Shown: positions 14,510 to 26,204 of the stretch, one piece after another
Layout: every line of letters begins with the position of its first letter
Position numbering within the stretch: the first letter of the stretch is position 1
DNA from: Quillaja saponaria
Lineage: Eukaryota > Streptophyta > Magnoliopsida > Fabales > Quillajaceae
Assembly: GCA_029379385.1 (NCBI GenBank)
Contig: CM055605.1
Span: 6,111,001-6,175,000, forward strand
DNA length: 64,000 bases
Reading direction: 5' to 3'
The notes under the pieces: generated by a model
Told to the model about the DNA's origin: nothing
Seen by the model: only the letters and a program-made list of their open reading frames with translations
The model's database searches: none
Made by a program: the position numbers and the translations under genes

Positions 14510-14538
14510 CCCCCCCCCCCCCCCCCCCCCCTCCCCCC
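14510..14538 (+). repeat. poly(C) tract in intron 11 of copy 2
   Basis: A run of 22 C, one T, then 6 C lies between 'gaagttct' and 'ttatttggcctaagg'. Copy 4 reads only 'ccacccc' at the same place and copy 1 'ctcctata', so the expansion is private to copy 2. Confidence 0.9.
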
Positions 14539-16138
14539 TTATTTGGCCTAAGGAAAGAAATAGCTTGAGAACTTTCATCATCGGCAATTTTATTTTTTCT
14601 TTTCTATGGTCTTTTGACACAAAGTTTCTGCATGCTTTCTTGTTGAAACAATATTTTATGAAAAAGCTTTTCTTTTTCTTTTTCCTTGTTATATCTTCTC
14701 TATTAAGCATTTATTTCCAAAATCATTAGGAACATAAATTCTTTTGCAGAGACATGAGCTTCAACAAACTTAGTGGAGGAATTCCAAGCAACTTTAGAAG
14801 CCTAAGAAAAGTGGAATACCAGTAAGCAATTATATTTATTTTTGTTAATTTCTATCTGGTGGCTCCCCTACATTTCTAATTCTACCTCCCAATCTGTTGT
14901 TAAGGTTAGTCACTAACTTGGCCATATATATTGCATTTTACTCAACTGAAAGTTTGTTTGGATTGGGATGGCTATGCTGAATCTAACAAAATATTTGAAG
15001 GGAGAACTTAACTAGCTAACCTATAGAATATATTGCCAAACTAGTATTGCTTAAGGAAGACCAAGCAACGTTTTTTTTTTTTTTTTTAATAGGAAAGAAA
15101 ATATTATTGAGAAGGAGAGAAGTGCTTGTTACTTTTACAGGATCACAATGGAATGGGAGTATGTCACGTTAATGTTAAGATGCCTCCTGTTGGCTATCCA
15201 CACACAGAGCATTGGATCTGCTAAGTTTTTTCTCTACTGGTTTCATTCATTTAAATTCAAAGTGCACACCCATTAGGGAATTCATTACACATCGTTTTAT
15301 TTAAATTTTGGTGTTCCTCTGTATGGATCTTGTATTTACTTCTAAGAGTACAATATACAAAACATTAGAAAGAATAAAAGCATTTTATGAAATTATAATT
15401 AATTCTAACCTAAATTATCTCAGTGAGGGAATGGACAATTGTTATTTTTCGCTCCACTTGGTTTGATAAAAGGATTCTTGCGAATCCAAATATCTAGAAC
15501 TGCAGTTGCAGAAAATTCAAAAATTGAAAAGAAGCAAAGGTAGGATTGAGAATTACTTAATATACCACCATTTTCATTGGAATTTTACAGATCTATTGAT
15601 CAATGTAATGAGAATTTGTACCATACAAGGAAAGCATTCATGATGAGTGTTTGATTTAATAATGTTGTATATATCCAGATATTTCACGGGAAACCTGCTT
15701 ACTGGAACACTGCATGATTGGTTATAGCAAAATATTGGCCAATTGTGAGTTCTTCTCTTTCAAAGATGCTTAATATAATTTTTTTTATGTGTTACTCTAA
15801 TATTTAATTCCTTCCCAACATGATTATACATATATACTTGTGTTATGTGCCCCTTATTTTTCTTTTTTGGTGCTCTATGTGCCTTTTTCTTTATCTGGAA
15901 ATATGCTCAATAAGAGCCCCTTCGGTTGGGGAATATCTTTCTTATGGTACTAGTACTGTATACCTGTTAAAGCTCCTCCAGTCTTGAGATTCGTCAGATT
16001 TGGGTTGTATCTGGGCTGTATGAAGCAGCATCAAGAAGAGGTTGACAATAATATCTTAAACATTGGTAGATTTTGAATCCATTTATGGGGCTTGTTTGTG
16101 ATTCTTAACTAAGATGCATCTTTGGAGGTTTTGGAGAT

Positions 16139-16849
16139 TGTTAGAGTATATTTAGTATTAAGTTATGTTAGGTGTTAAGTCCCACATTGTTTAGATAAGT
16201 AGGTCTTATGTATGTTCTTGGTGTAGTCTTAGAATCATCCAAGCTACTACTCTTTTCTTCATCTTTATATATTTAAAGTTTTTTCTGTTGTTTAGAGTTT
16301 AGAGTTTTGAAGTTTTTTGCTGAAGTTTATCTTTATATCTATGTTTGTTGGTTGTTTTTTCATTCAACACAACCCCCATTTTTCAAGATTGAAGAGTTTT
16401 CAACATTTTGTGCTCGTTATTACCAATTTCGGAGTTGCCTGCGCTTGTTTTCTGACCAGATAAGTTCTCGGAGGAAATTGCTGCTAATTGGCATTTTATG
16501 TTGGTTGTGAACCAACGATTCTCTTTTATGCCCATGTTGTTTGTGTCGTTCTCGTTCTTTTAGGCACGGAGTAAGTCGAGTGAAGTTTAATGTAATTTTT
16601 TGTTAGATTATTTTACGTGAGGGGAATGTTGAGATTTTTTAATACTTGGATTGTATTCGTACAAGCTATAGCATTGCTTGAGAATGAGTGTTAAGAGTAT
16701 ATTTAGAATTAAGTTATGTTGGGTGTTAAGTCCCACATTATTTAGATAAGTAGGTCTTATGTACGTTCTCTACTATAAATATAAGGTCTTGGTGTAGTCT
16801 TAGATTCATCCAAGCTAATACTCTTTTCTTCCTCTTTGTATATTTAATA
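16139..16849 (+). mobile_element. Miniature LTR retrotransposon (TRIM-like), intron 13 of copy 2
   Basis: Two direct repeats, 16139 to about 16276 and 16689-16849, begin TGTTA and share 'taagtcccacatt', 'gataagtaggtcttatg' and 'catccaagct'. The element is flanked by the 5-bp duplication GAGAT (16134-16138 and 16850-16854). The interior (~410 nt) has no credible coding capacity and carries a purine-rich 'gtgagggga' near 16617. Compared with copy 4, about 90 nt after the first LTR, including the primer binding site, are deleted. The identical site and flanking duplication in copy 4 show that insertion preceded the two-gene duplication. Confidence 0.75.
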
Positions 16850-17879
16850 GAGATCACTTGCATTGTTTATATAATTTCATAATTCACCTGCTAAAATGAT
16901 ACAGACTTCTAATTCAACTCTTCTATAGTTTGGTGGACATTTGCATATGAGAAGCTTTACTGGACCATATTTAATCTCACAAGGATGTTAATTCTGAAGG
17001 ATAATATTCGCTATGCTTAGAAATTGGGAGCATTACTCCTAGTACTTGTTAAGAAAATAAGTTTGCTCATGGAGTTTGGTTGAGATTTTATCTGTGGAAA
17101 CTACGGTAAACAAACAAGAAAGGAAAACAAAACAGATTTGCTTGGAAGATGGAATCAATCTTATACTAGTTCTTATTGTCAGAGATCATATCTATTCATA
17201 GGGTGTCACCTGACAGCTTAATCTTTTAGGTGGAATAGGTCTTCATGACCAATAGATTAGGACCTATTCCAAAAATAATTAAATTTCAGAGTAAGGTAAG
17301 AGAATGCTTGTGCTGTTGTGCATGATCCACATTCCACGCTAACAAGCCCAATGGACTTGCACGTGTGTGGACGTGTAAGAGATCATAACTATTCATGGGG
17401 TCTCATCTTAAGCTTTTAGGTTGAATGGTTCTTTGGCATTGTCATATAACGAATAACTATGCTTTTTATAAAATCATCCTGGTCATTTGGGAAAATTTTA
17501 AGACTGGCTCACATTTTGCGCCTTGTTTATAGGGATCTTTCGTATAGCATTGGAGCACAATATTGTCAATTGCAGAGTGTGTAAGAGTGCTTCAAATTAT
17601 ATTAATGTTTTTTTTTCCATTTTCAGAGGCTAGATGAACTCTTAACTTTGTGTTACATGTATAGGAATTTGTTTGCTAACTCTTTGAAGGCTAATAACTC
17701 GTAAGTTTATAGTTATTCTTTCATATTTTGTTTCATAGTTTTTTTATACTTTTGTCTGTGCATTTGAGTTACAATGCTGTTGGTAATTGATACTGACTTT
17801 TTCTGCAACCTCCATTATCCTCTCAGTGGAATAGTTTCATGTTTGAGGAGCATCGTCCACTGTCCTAAAAGTAAGTACA

Positions 17880-18613
17880 TTATATTATTGTGCAGACTTT
17901 TCCTATGTTTGTTAGTTCCTTGGAGGATGGTACCGTATATATTATTGAGGGTTGGCAAGTAATGGATTAGTAGTATGAAGAGGGAGATGAAAATTGCCCT
18001 CTTATAGCCGTATGTGTAGTTCCACTTACCACCTAAGTGGATGATGGATAAATGTTTTGGTGTTATGGTCAATGGGTCCTAAGCAAGTATCTAGTAATGA
18101 TCATAGTTATATATATATATATATAGTTTGCACTTAATTTAGGAATTTAGGAGAAATTTGTAAAATAGTTGTAATGTTTCTCTTTTTGGTCCAAACTTGA
18201 TGTGATGTCTATGTAATAATATCTATCTTGTCAATTAATGAAATAGGAGACCATGTCTCTTCATAAATCTTTAATTGTCCATTTAATAAGACCAACTAAG
18301 TAGAATTTTCTAGGAAAAACCAAGAGTCTAATTCGGCTAGGTAAATAAAGAAGATAATTATCAATATAGGACAAATGAAACAAATGGTAGAAAATAAGGT
18401 AGGAAGAATTGGTTGAAAGGCCTAATACTAATCGAACATAAGAGAATAAAAAGAAAAGAAAAATTTAGGTGGAAAAATGATCTAAGGCGATTCAAGTATT
18501 TAAGGTATAAAAAGAAAGTTCTAGTCCCTTGAATAATTAAGGAGTAATTACTAATTAATTTAAGCATTAAAATATTAATTAGCTTAAGTATAAGATTAGT
18601 AAAGTAAGGTGTC
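17880..18613. other. Orphan segment at the chimera junction, intron 16 of copy 2
   Basis: Homology to copy 4 stops about ten bases after exon 16 (about 17880). Homology to copy 5 begins at 'ccttaccacttgtaatg' (about 18614). The 734 nt between match no other copy in the window by eye. The segment is AT-rich with a short TA microsatellite near 18108, and I see no gene, terminal inverted repeat or LTR pair. It may be a remnant of an unsampled paralogue or an inserted element. Confidence 0.6.
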
Positions 18614-18745
18614 ACAGCCTTACCACTTGTAATGTGTTTGCCATTGAAATGAGTAGTTTAAGAATTCTCTTCCAATATTCTTTTCCTCTTTATATGTGTT
18701 TGTATGCAAGCCTTTCACATTTCCAAGATAGTGGAATCAGAGTAT
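18614..18745 (+). mobile_element. LTR 3' end plus primer-site remnant, intron 16 of copy 2
   Basis: Sequence matching the end of the candidate LTR in copy 5 (59926-60194) is followed at 18732 by 'tggaatcagagt', a one-base variant of a tRNA-Met primer binding site. The LTR 5' part is missing here because the junction with the orphan segment lies inside it. Confidence 0.4.
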
Positions 18746-19583
18746 TGTTGTGCTCATCATACGTTTCCAACACTTTCTTCCCCCAACTCAAGTCTCAAAA
18801 CTAAAAGAAAATGAAAAAAAGGAGATAGGAAAAAAAAATGATACCATAAAACAAGTATTTTTAAGAAAGATTATTTTTTAGTCAATTTCGTATTTGTTTG
18901 GCTTCAAATTTAATACCACAATTCCTTTTTGCTGCATTTCTTGCAGCTTGGTACTCTGCTCGTGTAAATTGTGGTGGCAGAGATGTAACTGTTAATGGAA
19001 GTAAAACATTTGACGGAGATACAGATCCTGCAGGACCAGCAAAGTTTTTCCAAAGCAGTACAAACTGGGCATTTAGCAGCACTGGTCATTCAATTGATGA
19101 TGACCACCCCTCAGACTCATACATCTGGACAAATTCTTCTAGACTCCCTATAACCAATTCCAAACTCTACATGAATGCACGCATTTCTCCCATTTCTCTG
19201 ACTTATTATGGGTTTTGCCTGGGAAATGGAATCTACATGGTGAACCTACATTTTGCAGAGATAATGTTTACTAATGATAAAACATACAGTAGCCTGGGAC
19301 GGCGTGTTTTTGATATCTATATCCAGGTATTCAGTTGCATAAGTTTTCAGCTTTTGTCTACTAATTAACTAGAGGTTTTGATATCCAGTATATTGAGCAT
19401 ATCTTATAATATTTTTTGATTCAATTGTCTAACACTAACGTCCACTATCCATCTAAATAAATGCTACTATATTGTTGACTCATGTCTGGACTTAATTTTT
19501 GAATTTTTTCACTATCATGAAACATTAAGTAATTGGACTGAGATGCTGCAGCGAAAACGGGAACTGGTGGATTTTAATATTGC

Positions 19584-19800
19584 ATATGAAGTTGGAGGGG
19601 AGAGGGCGAGCCTTGGCGCAACGCTAAAGTTGTTCCTTTGGTGACTTGTAGGTCACGGGTTCGAGGCGTAGAAACAGCCTCTTTGCAGAAATGTAAGAGA
19701 AAGGCTGCGTACATGTGCGCCCACCCTCCTCCTATCCCCGCAATAGCCGGGGAGCACTTTGTGCACCGGGTGAGCCCTTTTTTATATGAAGCTGGAGGGG
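19584..19800 (+). mobile_element. Au-like SINE in malectin exon 18 of copy 2
   Basis: The 183-nt body is 19601-19783, flanked by a 17-bp target duplication at 19584-19600 and 19784-19800 ('atatgaag', t or c, 'tggagggg'). It starts 'gagggcgagccttggcgcaa' after one extra base (box A region) and has box B 'gggttcgaggc'. It then carries the 'aaacagcctctttgcag' and 'aaggctgcgtac' blocks typical of the plant Au SINE family, and ends in a T run. It is tRNA-derived, Pol III transcribed and non-autonomous. Body plus one duplication is 200 nt, which exactly explains the 396-nt exon against 196 nt elsewhere. It shifts the frame, with TGA soon after entry. Confidence 0.9.
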
Positions 19801-22224
19801 TTGGTAAAGAAGTCGTAAAAAGATTCACTGCTGTTGTGACCAATAATACCTTGGAGATTCGTTTGTATTGGGCTGGAAAAGGGACGACGAGTATCCCAGA
19901 CGAAGGAGTTTATGGTCCTCTAATATCAGCCATTTCTGTAGATTCCGGTATGTTATATTCCTTTATCCTTTAATATTCTTCTATCAACTACTCTATAGAA
20001 GTCATCTAATGCTTCAATCTCCTCTGTGCCAACTATGCTACAGACTTTATACTCCCATCAGAAGGTGGACATAGTACATCTGCAGGTGCCGTGGTTGCAA
20101 TTGTGGCCGCAGGAGCATTTGTTTTCATCCTTTTTATGGTTATACTTTGGTGAAGAGGCTGTCTAGGAAGGAAAAGTGCTTTAGAAAGAGGTAATACTGC
20201 TGTCGTGATTAGCAACTTTTTCTGCTGCTCGGAATAATCTGCATGCTTGTAGCCTGAAATTGGAGGGGGATGCTATATTCTTTGGCTTCTGACAAAGACA
20301 TTTACTACATTTGGATGCTGGACCCAGTTAGCCTATTGAATTTTGGGCGGTTGGGGTAAAAAATTTGAAAACGAAATTGTTTCGAAGGTATAGACATGAT
20401 TCTTCTCAATGTACAATATATCTCATTTTAATTTGCTTCTCTGGCAGAGCTAAAAGGTTTAGACCTGCAACCTCGTTCGTTTACTTTACGGCAAATTAAA
20501 GCAGCCACAAATAACTTTGATGTTGCCAGTAAAATTGGAGAATGGAGGATTTGGTCCTGTTTACAAGGTACTATGTACAACAAATATTAATTTTCGTTTT
20601 ACTGTAATTGATCAGTTGTTTGTAGCTGTCTGTTGCTAAATGCCTTTTATTTGTGATCTAAAAACACAAAACATTACTTTATGTAATGCAGGGATTTTTT
20701 TCTGATGGCACCATAATAGCAGTTAAGCAACTTTCTGCCAAATCAAAACAAGGAAATCGTGAGTTCATAAATGAGATAGGCATGATTTCTGCTCTGCAAC
20801 ACCCTCATCTTTTTAAGCTTTATGGATGTTGTGTTGAGGGAGATCAGTTGTTACTTGTATATGAGTACATGCAAAATAACAGCCTTGCTCACGCTTTATT
20901 TGGCAAGTCTTTAGCTTTTATGATCAATTTGGGTTTGTACTTCTTTTTTTGTTGTACAGTCTTTCACTCACCATATCTATACGTATCTGTATGTTACTGT
21001 TTTCTTCTACATATTAAGGCCCAGAAGTAAGCCAATTGAAACTGGATTGGCCGACAAGGCACAAGATCTGTGTGGGTATAGCAAAGAGGTTTGGCTTATC
21101 TCCATGTAGAATCAAGATTGAAGATAGTTCACAGGGACATCAAGGCAACTAATGTATTGCTTGATGAAGATCTTAACCCTAAGATATCTGATTTTGGTTT
21201 GGCCAAGCTTGATGAAGAGGATAATACCCACATAAGCACCCAAATTGCTGGGACTTAGTGAGTTACTTAATTTCAATTTCTTTCTCTGTGGATGTTTTTT
21301 TCTCTAATTTTTGTGATGGATTACCTGTTGTTTTGAATCATAATCTGTTAATTGATCAGGCAAAGTAAACTAATATCTTAACATCTTAGTAGAACACCTA
21401 CGGCTTCATTTAGTTATTATGTGCAACAAAAATATAAACAAAAGCACTGTCATTGCTCTATGCATCTGACACACTTGTAATACATGAATATTCCATTATG
21501 CAGTGGATATATGGCACCGGAATATGCAATGCATGGTTACTTGACCGACAAAGCAGATGTCTATAGTTTTGGAATTGTTGCCTTGGAAATTGTTAGTGGG
21601 AGGAGCAACACCACTCACCGATCGAAGAAGAAAGCTTCTATCTTCTTGATTGGGTAATTAATATTCTCATCCTCTCTCGAATTTATGTTATTCTATCTGG
21701 GCTGAATTTCTTGTTGCTTAAAACTAGATTGCAGAAGTATCTTCTATACTGTATTTCCTATATATAAACAAAACTTTCTGCACTTGCAACTCTGCGTTTA
21801 GGCACATCTTCTGAAAGAGAAAGGAAGTACATTAGAGCTAATTGATCCAAGGTTGGGTTCAGATCTGAACAAAGAGGAGGCAATGGTAATGATCAATGTG
21901 GCTCTCCTCTGTGCTAATGTCGCTCCAGCTGTTCGGCCAACCATGTCTTCAGTTGTAAGCATGCTTGAAGGAAACTCAGTCTTTCAAGAGGTGGTTTTGG
22001 ATACAAGCAAGCTGATGGATGAGAAGAAACTGGAAGCAATGCGAAAGTATTACCTACAGAAAGAAGGAAACGGTAACAATGAGACTCAAAGTTTGACAAT
22101 AGACAGGCCATGGACCGGTTCATCTACATCTGCCCAGGATCACTATCCAATCAACCTGGGTTCTGATTATTGGGAGAAAAGAGTTTAGACATACTGTAGA
22201 ATAGAACTTGTCTCAAGCTGTTGT

Positions 22225-22260
<36 letters not shown>

Positions 22261-24153
22261 CCAAAGTTTGATTTAAATTTTCTGTTGCTGCTAAAATTCT
22301 TGAGGATGCCATTTCATGAAAAGGAATAACTTCAATTGTTTGTTTAGCTTGTCTTGTAAAACCGTGGAATCAAGTGTCTATACCTATTTTTGATAATGAG
22401 GTTGAATGTATGCAATAGATAAGCATGATGTGTATGTTTGTATGGAGAAATGAAATGAAATAGTAGCATTTGCGAGAGGAATGCTACTATTGCACGAATA
22501 ACTTTCAGAAAATTATTTTAGACTTTGTATATTATAATAGTAACTTTCAGAAATATATAGTATTCTCGTACTTAAATGGACTGAAACATTTATCCAAAAA
22601 AGATGACTTATAAGCCAAGAGGAGGGCTGGGGAGTTGTCACAATCTAGCCGTGTACTCACCAAGTATAACTCCGTTGTTGGCCTTTCACTACTAAGCGAG
22701 AGTAGCATGAGTACTGACTGATGGTGAAAGAAATTACTTTCTAGGTACAAGAAAAATAAAAGCATTTCAATGTTTTAAAGACATGTATTTTGGGGCAAAT
22801 CATAATATATATTTTATCTATTTAATTAATAATTAGGTGTGTCCGATTCAATTAAAGAAATTATACATACACACCGAGATTAGCTAGAAAATATTAATTA
22901 TCATTTTAAGAATTAAAAACCGGTAAAAAAAATACCATTTGGGCTACTATCTTCGTGGTTCTACATACCCTTAATTAGTAATATATATGCATGGATCAAA
23001 GTGAGAAGCACACATCTGTCACTTGTGGCCATAAAAAAAGTTAGTTGGACTCACATTGGATAAGGCGAAAATAAGAAATTAGAAATTAAAGTTGTGGGTC
23101 ACTAGCTATTTTTTATTTTCACGTAATTAGTAGATGGTGAGATTTGAAAATGAGACCAAGAATTCTCACCAACTCCATCTTAGACAAGTCAACTAAAATC
23201 TCATCAACAGTGACTAACTAATATGGTCCTTGGCTTAATAATTAATTAATAAGGACACAAATATTTTGATTCCTTGCATGAACTTGAAAACTATCTGCCT
23301 ACCTGGCTAGCAAGTGGGCAAAGAATAATCTTCACATGCAAATTTTGATACTACAGGACTACACCCCACCAGGCTTCATCAAATCAAAAAGTCTAGCAGA
23401 CTAAGCATGATATAGAAAGCACGCATGAAATCACAAGGAAATAACTAAAAGAACCTAATCAAGAAAAATCAAATCCTACATGGTCTAAGGTACTATTTAT
23501 TAGTCTAATTTTGGACACTAATGACTAATTTTATGGTCGCTTTTATTTATTAATTTTTTTCTGTTTTTAAGGGCTTGAGACAGGAAATATTATTTAGGTC
23601 AATACATGTGTTAATTTGTGTATGTGTGGAATTGTGCATGAATCAAAATATGCATGGATGCCATAGTTAATGAAAAATCATGCTAATTAATAAAGGAAAG
23701 GAAAAAAAAAACTGTCAATATTTGTTGTAATTGCTAAGAAAAACAATAATAATTAAAGTTACTAAAAAAAATAATTAAGAGTGTTTATTAGGTTCTAATT
23801 TGAGAAGCCTAAGTGTCGTTTTACTTGATTTCAATAATATATATGATTTCAGTTTAACGAATAAAAAAAAAAAACTAATTATTGTACACGTTAAAAGAAA
23901 TAAAGAACTAAAATTATTATAAACATTAAAAAAGAAAATAATAATTATACTTAACAACAAAATAATGAAATTAAGAATGTATACGAACATTTTATTTTTT
24001 TTTCTGGTTTTTCTCAAAGGGACTTTGAGACATGAATATTATTTAGTGTATACGTTTTAGTTTGTGTGTGTGGAAGTGTATAGATGAGAATGTCTTTCAC
24101 TATCAAATCAATGGAACTTTACCTTTTTATAAAGATAAGAAGATAAAGAAGAG

Positions 24154-24465
24154 AAGAAATGTATACATGCATGGATCGATCAATTAGAATTGAAAAGGGG
24201 GATAAAATTTCCAATGAAAATATCATTAACAATCCTAGTCATGTCTATGTAGTACACCATGTTTGAATTCAACTTTGTTACAAGTTATTATTTAAATATA
24301 TATAATTAAGAAGAAATGTATGCATGCATGGATCGATCAATTAGAATTGAAAAGGGTGATAAAATTTCCAATGAAAATATCATTATCAATCCTAGTCATG
24401 TCTATATAGTACACCATATTTGAATTCAACTTTGTTATAATTTATTATTTAAATATATATAATTC
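24154..24465 (+). repeat. 157-nt tandem duplication
   Basis: Two units, 24154-24310 and 24311 to about 24465, start 'aagaaatgtat' and contain 'catggatcgatcaattagaa' and 'caatcctagtcatgtctat'. They differ at a handful of positions, so the duplication is fairly recent. The region upstream of copy 5 has only a degenerate remnant near 53560. Confidence 0.85.
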
Positions 24466-25413
24466 TGTCTCAACTGAACTAAGCCTTAAATATTAAATTA
24501 GTTAAAAAAATTATGTCTCTTTTAATTAATTAATTTATAATTAAAAAAAATTACAAGTTTAATAATCATTACGTAAAAAAAGATAATAAAAAAACATAAA
24601 ATCATTTCTAAAAATAAAAACAAACTCAAAATAAAAAACAAATACATCATAATACATCAAATTTTTATGCTAAAATATCACTCGTTTACGTATTTATAAA
24701 AGAAATGAGTTCATAAAATACAAATCTAATTGTCTTCTAGTGAAACAAAGCAACCAATACTATTGGATTCTGAAATACCATTCTTAATTTTAGCTCTTTA
24801 ATTAATTAGATAGCCTAATTAACTTTTTTACAAGACAAAATGATCATTAGTTCCTTAAATTAAACATACATGTTCCCAACTCAAGATGAAATCATTTATT
24901 AACACCATGCATATATGGCCCTTTTAGTAATAATTAATCACTAATATTTCAATTGACAATGACTATTTTGCTAATGTCAACTGATCACATTTTATGTGAT
25001 AACCAAATAATAAACTTGGTTATCATAAACTTATGTATTATATCTCTAACAAATATACAACTTTTCAGTGTTTATATTAGTATAAAGAGTGACAATAATT
25101 TTATTGCAGTTTAATTAATTAATAAATAAATTCTTTTAAAATATTTTATAGAATGTATTTATTAATTTTTTTTAATTAATTCATTTAAGATATCATTAAA
25201 GAAATATACTTATGAATTGTGTCTTACTTTTGTATTTATAATATTCATTAGTGTTAGAATGGCGTATTGAGTAATTAATTTATATTTAAGAATTTATATA
25301 AAAAAATATTCGCATATTATTTATGAATTTTTAAGTTTTATTATTAATTTTGATGATATATATATTAATTAATACTTTATATCACTGAAACTTTTACTTT
25401 AAAAATTGATTAA

Positions 25414-25500
25414 GAAGTCGAGTGGGACTGTCACCAGCTGTGGAATGACAATAAAAATTTCACGTTGGACTTTTCAGTCGTAATAATAATAAATAGTATC
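25414..25500 (+). promoter_or_regulatory. Conserved upstream block of A-type genes (copy 3)
   Basis: An ~87-nt segment with 'gtcaccagctgtggaatgac' and 'cacgttggacttttcag' stands out from AT-rich surroundings. It recurs at 51176-51265 and 53926-54010 upstream of copy 5. Retention of the core in three places suggests a cis-regulatory element or an old repeat; the sequence alone cannot decide. Confidence 0.4.
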
Positions 25501-26204
25501 TGAAAAAAAAAACCCATGTTTAGTTTATTGTAGCAGAAAACTAGGGAGAGACAGACGGTAACTAGCTCATTTCCACAACTCAAAATATAAAAAAAATCTC
25601 TTAAAAAGATAATAATAGATAACTTTATTTATTTTGTGTTATTGATCTTCCCAAAATATAATTTCCGTTAAAAATAATTATTTTGAAAAAAAAAATATAC
25701 AAAGGTAATATTTAATGAAAGAACATTACAAAAAAATATAATATTTAATATTTTGACTGAACATATATTTTGAGATAAATTATAAGAAAAGTAATTAGAT
25801 GAATTATTTTTTAACAAATTTTTTCACAAAATTTATTTTAATGAAAAGATTCAAATAGTAAGACGTGTTTTATTCAATAGTTAAGTAATCTTTAAAATAT
25901 CAAGTGATAAAACAAATTTTATTTAATGATTAAGTAGTTTTTGAAATGTCAATAATTTAAGTTTGTAAAAAAAACTTGTATGAAAAGAAAACTACGAAAT
26001 TAAACTAAATTACATTGTTATTTATATCCTTGTTATTCTGGTCTTTATGGGTCTTACCCACCCTCTGTCTCTCTTACAAATAAAGTCCAGTACAGGCTTT
26101 TATTTAGATCCTTGTTATTCTGGTTGCTCGTCCCTACTATTTTCATACGCAGTAGTACCCTTTCTGCATATATTCCCTTAATTGTTTCCATTGATGAGTA
26201 CTGC

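Larger units (their letters stand above)
11032..22188 (+). pseudogene. LRR-VIII-2 receptor-like kinase, copy 2 (pseudogene, chimeric)
   Basis: All 24 exons are recognisable: 11032-11143, 11478-11652, 12306-12375, 12463-12531, 12665-12736, 12813-12884, 13074-13145, 13238-13309, 13387-13458, 13547-13618, 13803-13874, 14750-14821, 15679-15744, 17533-17580, 17665-17700, 17827-17870, 18947-19326, 19552-19947, 20044-20190, 20448-20567, 20692-20902, 21019-21257, 21504-21653, 21802-22188. An in-frame ATG at 11020 is an alternative start; 11032 matches copy 4. Lesions shared with copy 4 are a 2-nt deletion in exon 3 and a TAG at 15725-15727 in exon 13. Private lesions are a 200-nt SINE insertion in exon 18, TGA at 20151-20153 in the transmembrane exon, +1 nt near 20543 in the Gly loop, +1 nt near 21084, -1 nt near 21628, and a GC splice donor at 20903. 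Exons 1-16 are B-type (like copy 4); exons 17-24 are A-type, closest to copy 5. A full-length active kinase is not possible. Confidence 0.9.
22189..26204. other. Intergenic, copy 2 to copy 3
   Basis: No gene is supported in these 4 kb of very AT-rich DNA; the open frames present are low-complexity and absent from paralogous spacers. 22189-22745 is the copy 2 3' flank, with a TA microsatellite near 22229-22258. 23265-23500 is clearly homologous to 51775-52010 after copy 4 (both contain 'ccccaccaggcttcatcaaa'). 24154-24465 is a tandem duplication, and 25414-25500 a conserved block shared with the region upstream of copy 5. Confidence 0.7.

Noticed and set aside
16307..16510. 67-aa open frame
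   Set aside because: It lies in the non-coding interior of the TRIM-like element, is broken in the copy 4 version and shows no domain.
18361..18615. 84-aa minus-strand frame in the orphan segment
   Set aside because: Low-complexity Phe/Leu/Ile-rich translation of AT-rich DNA; no promoter, splice pattern or family resemblance.
19601..19783. tRNA gene (box A and box B present)
   Set aside because: No cloverleaf can be drawn past the box B arm. The downstream blocks, T-run end and 17-bp target duplication identify a SINE.
19638..19973. 111-aa frame joining SINE and malectin sequence as a new exon
   Set aside because: The frame is created by the SINE insertion. It is not in phase with exon 17, so it is better read as a disrupted exon 18.
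23775..24017. 80-aa minus-strand frame in spacer
   Set aside because: Lys/Ile/Phe-rich translation of AT-rich sequence, with no paralogous conservation.
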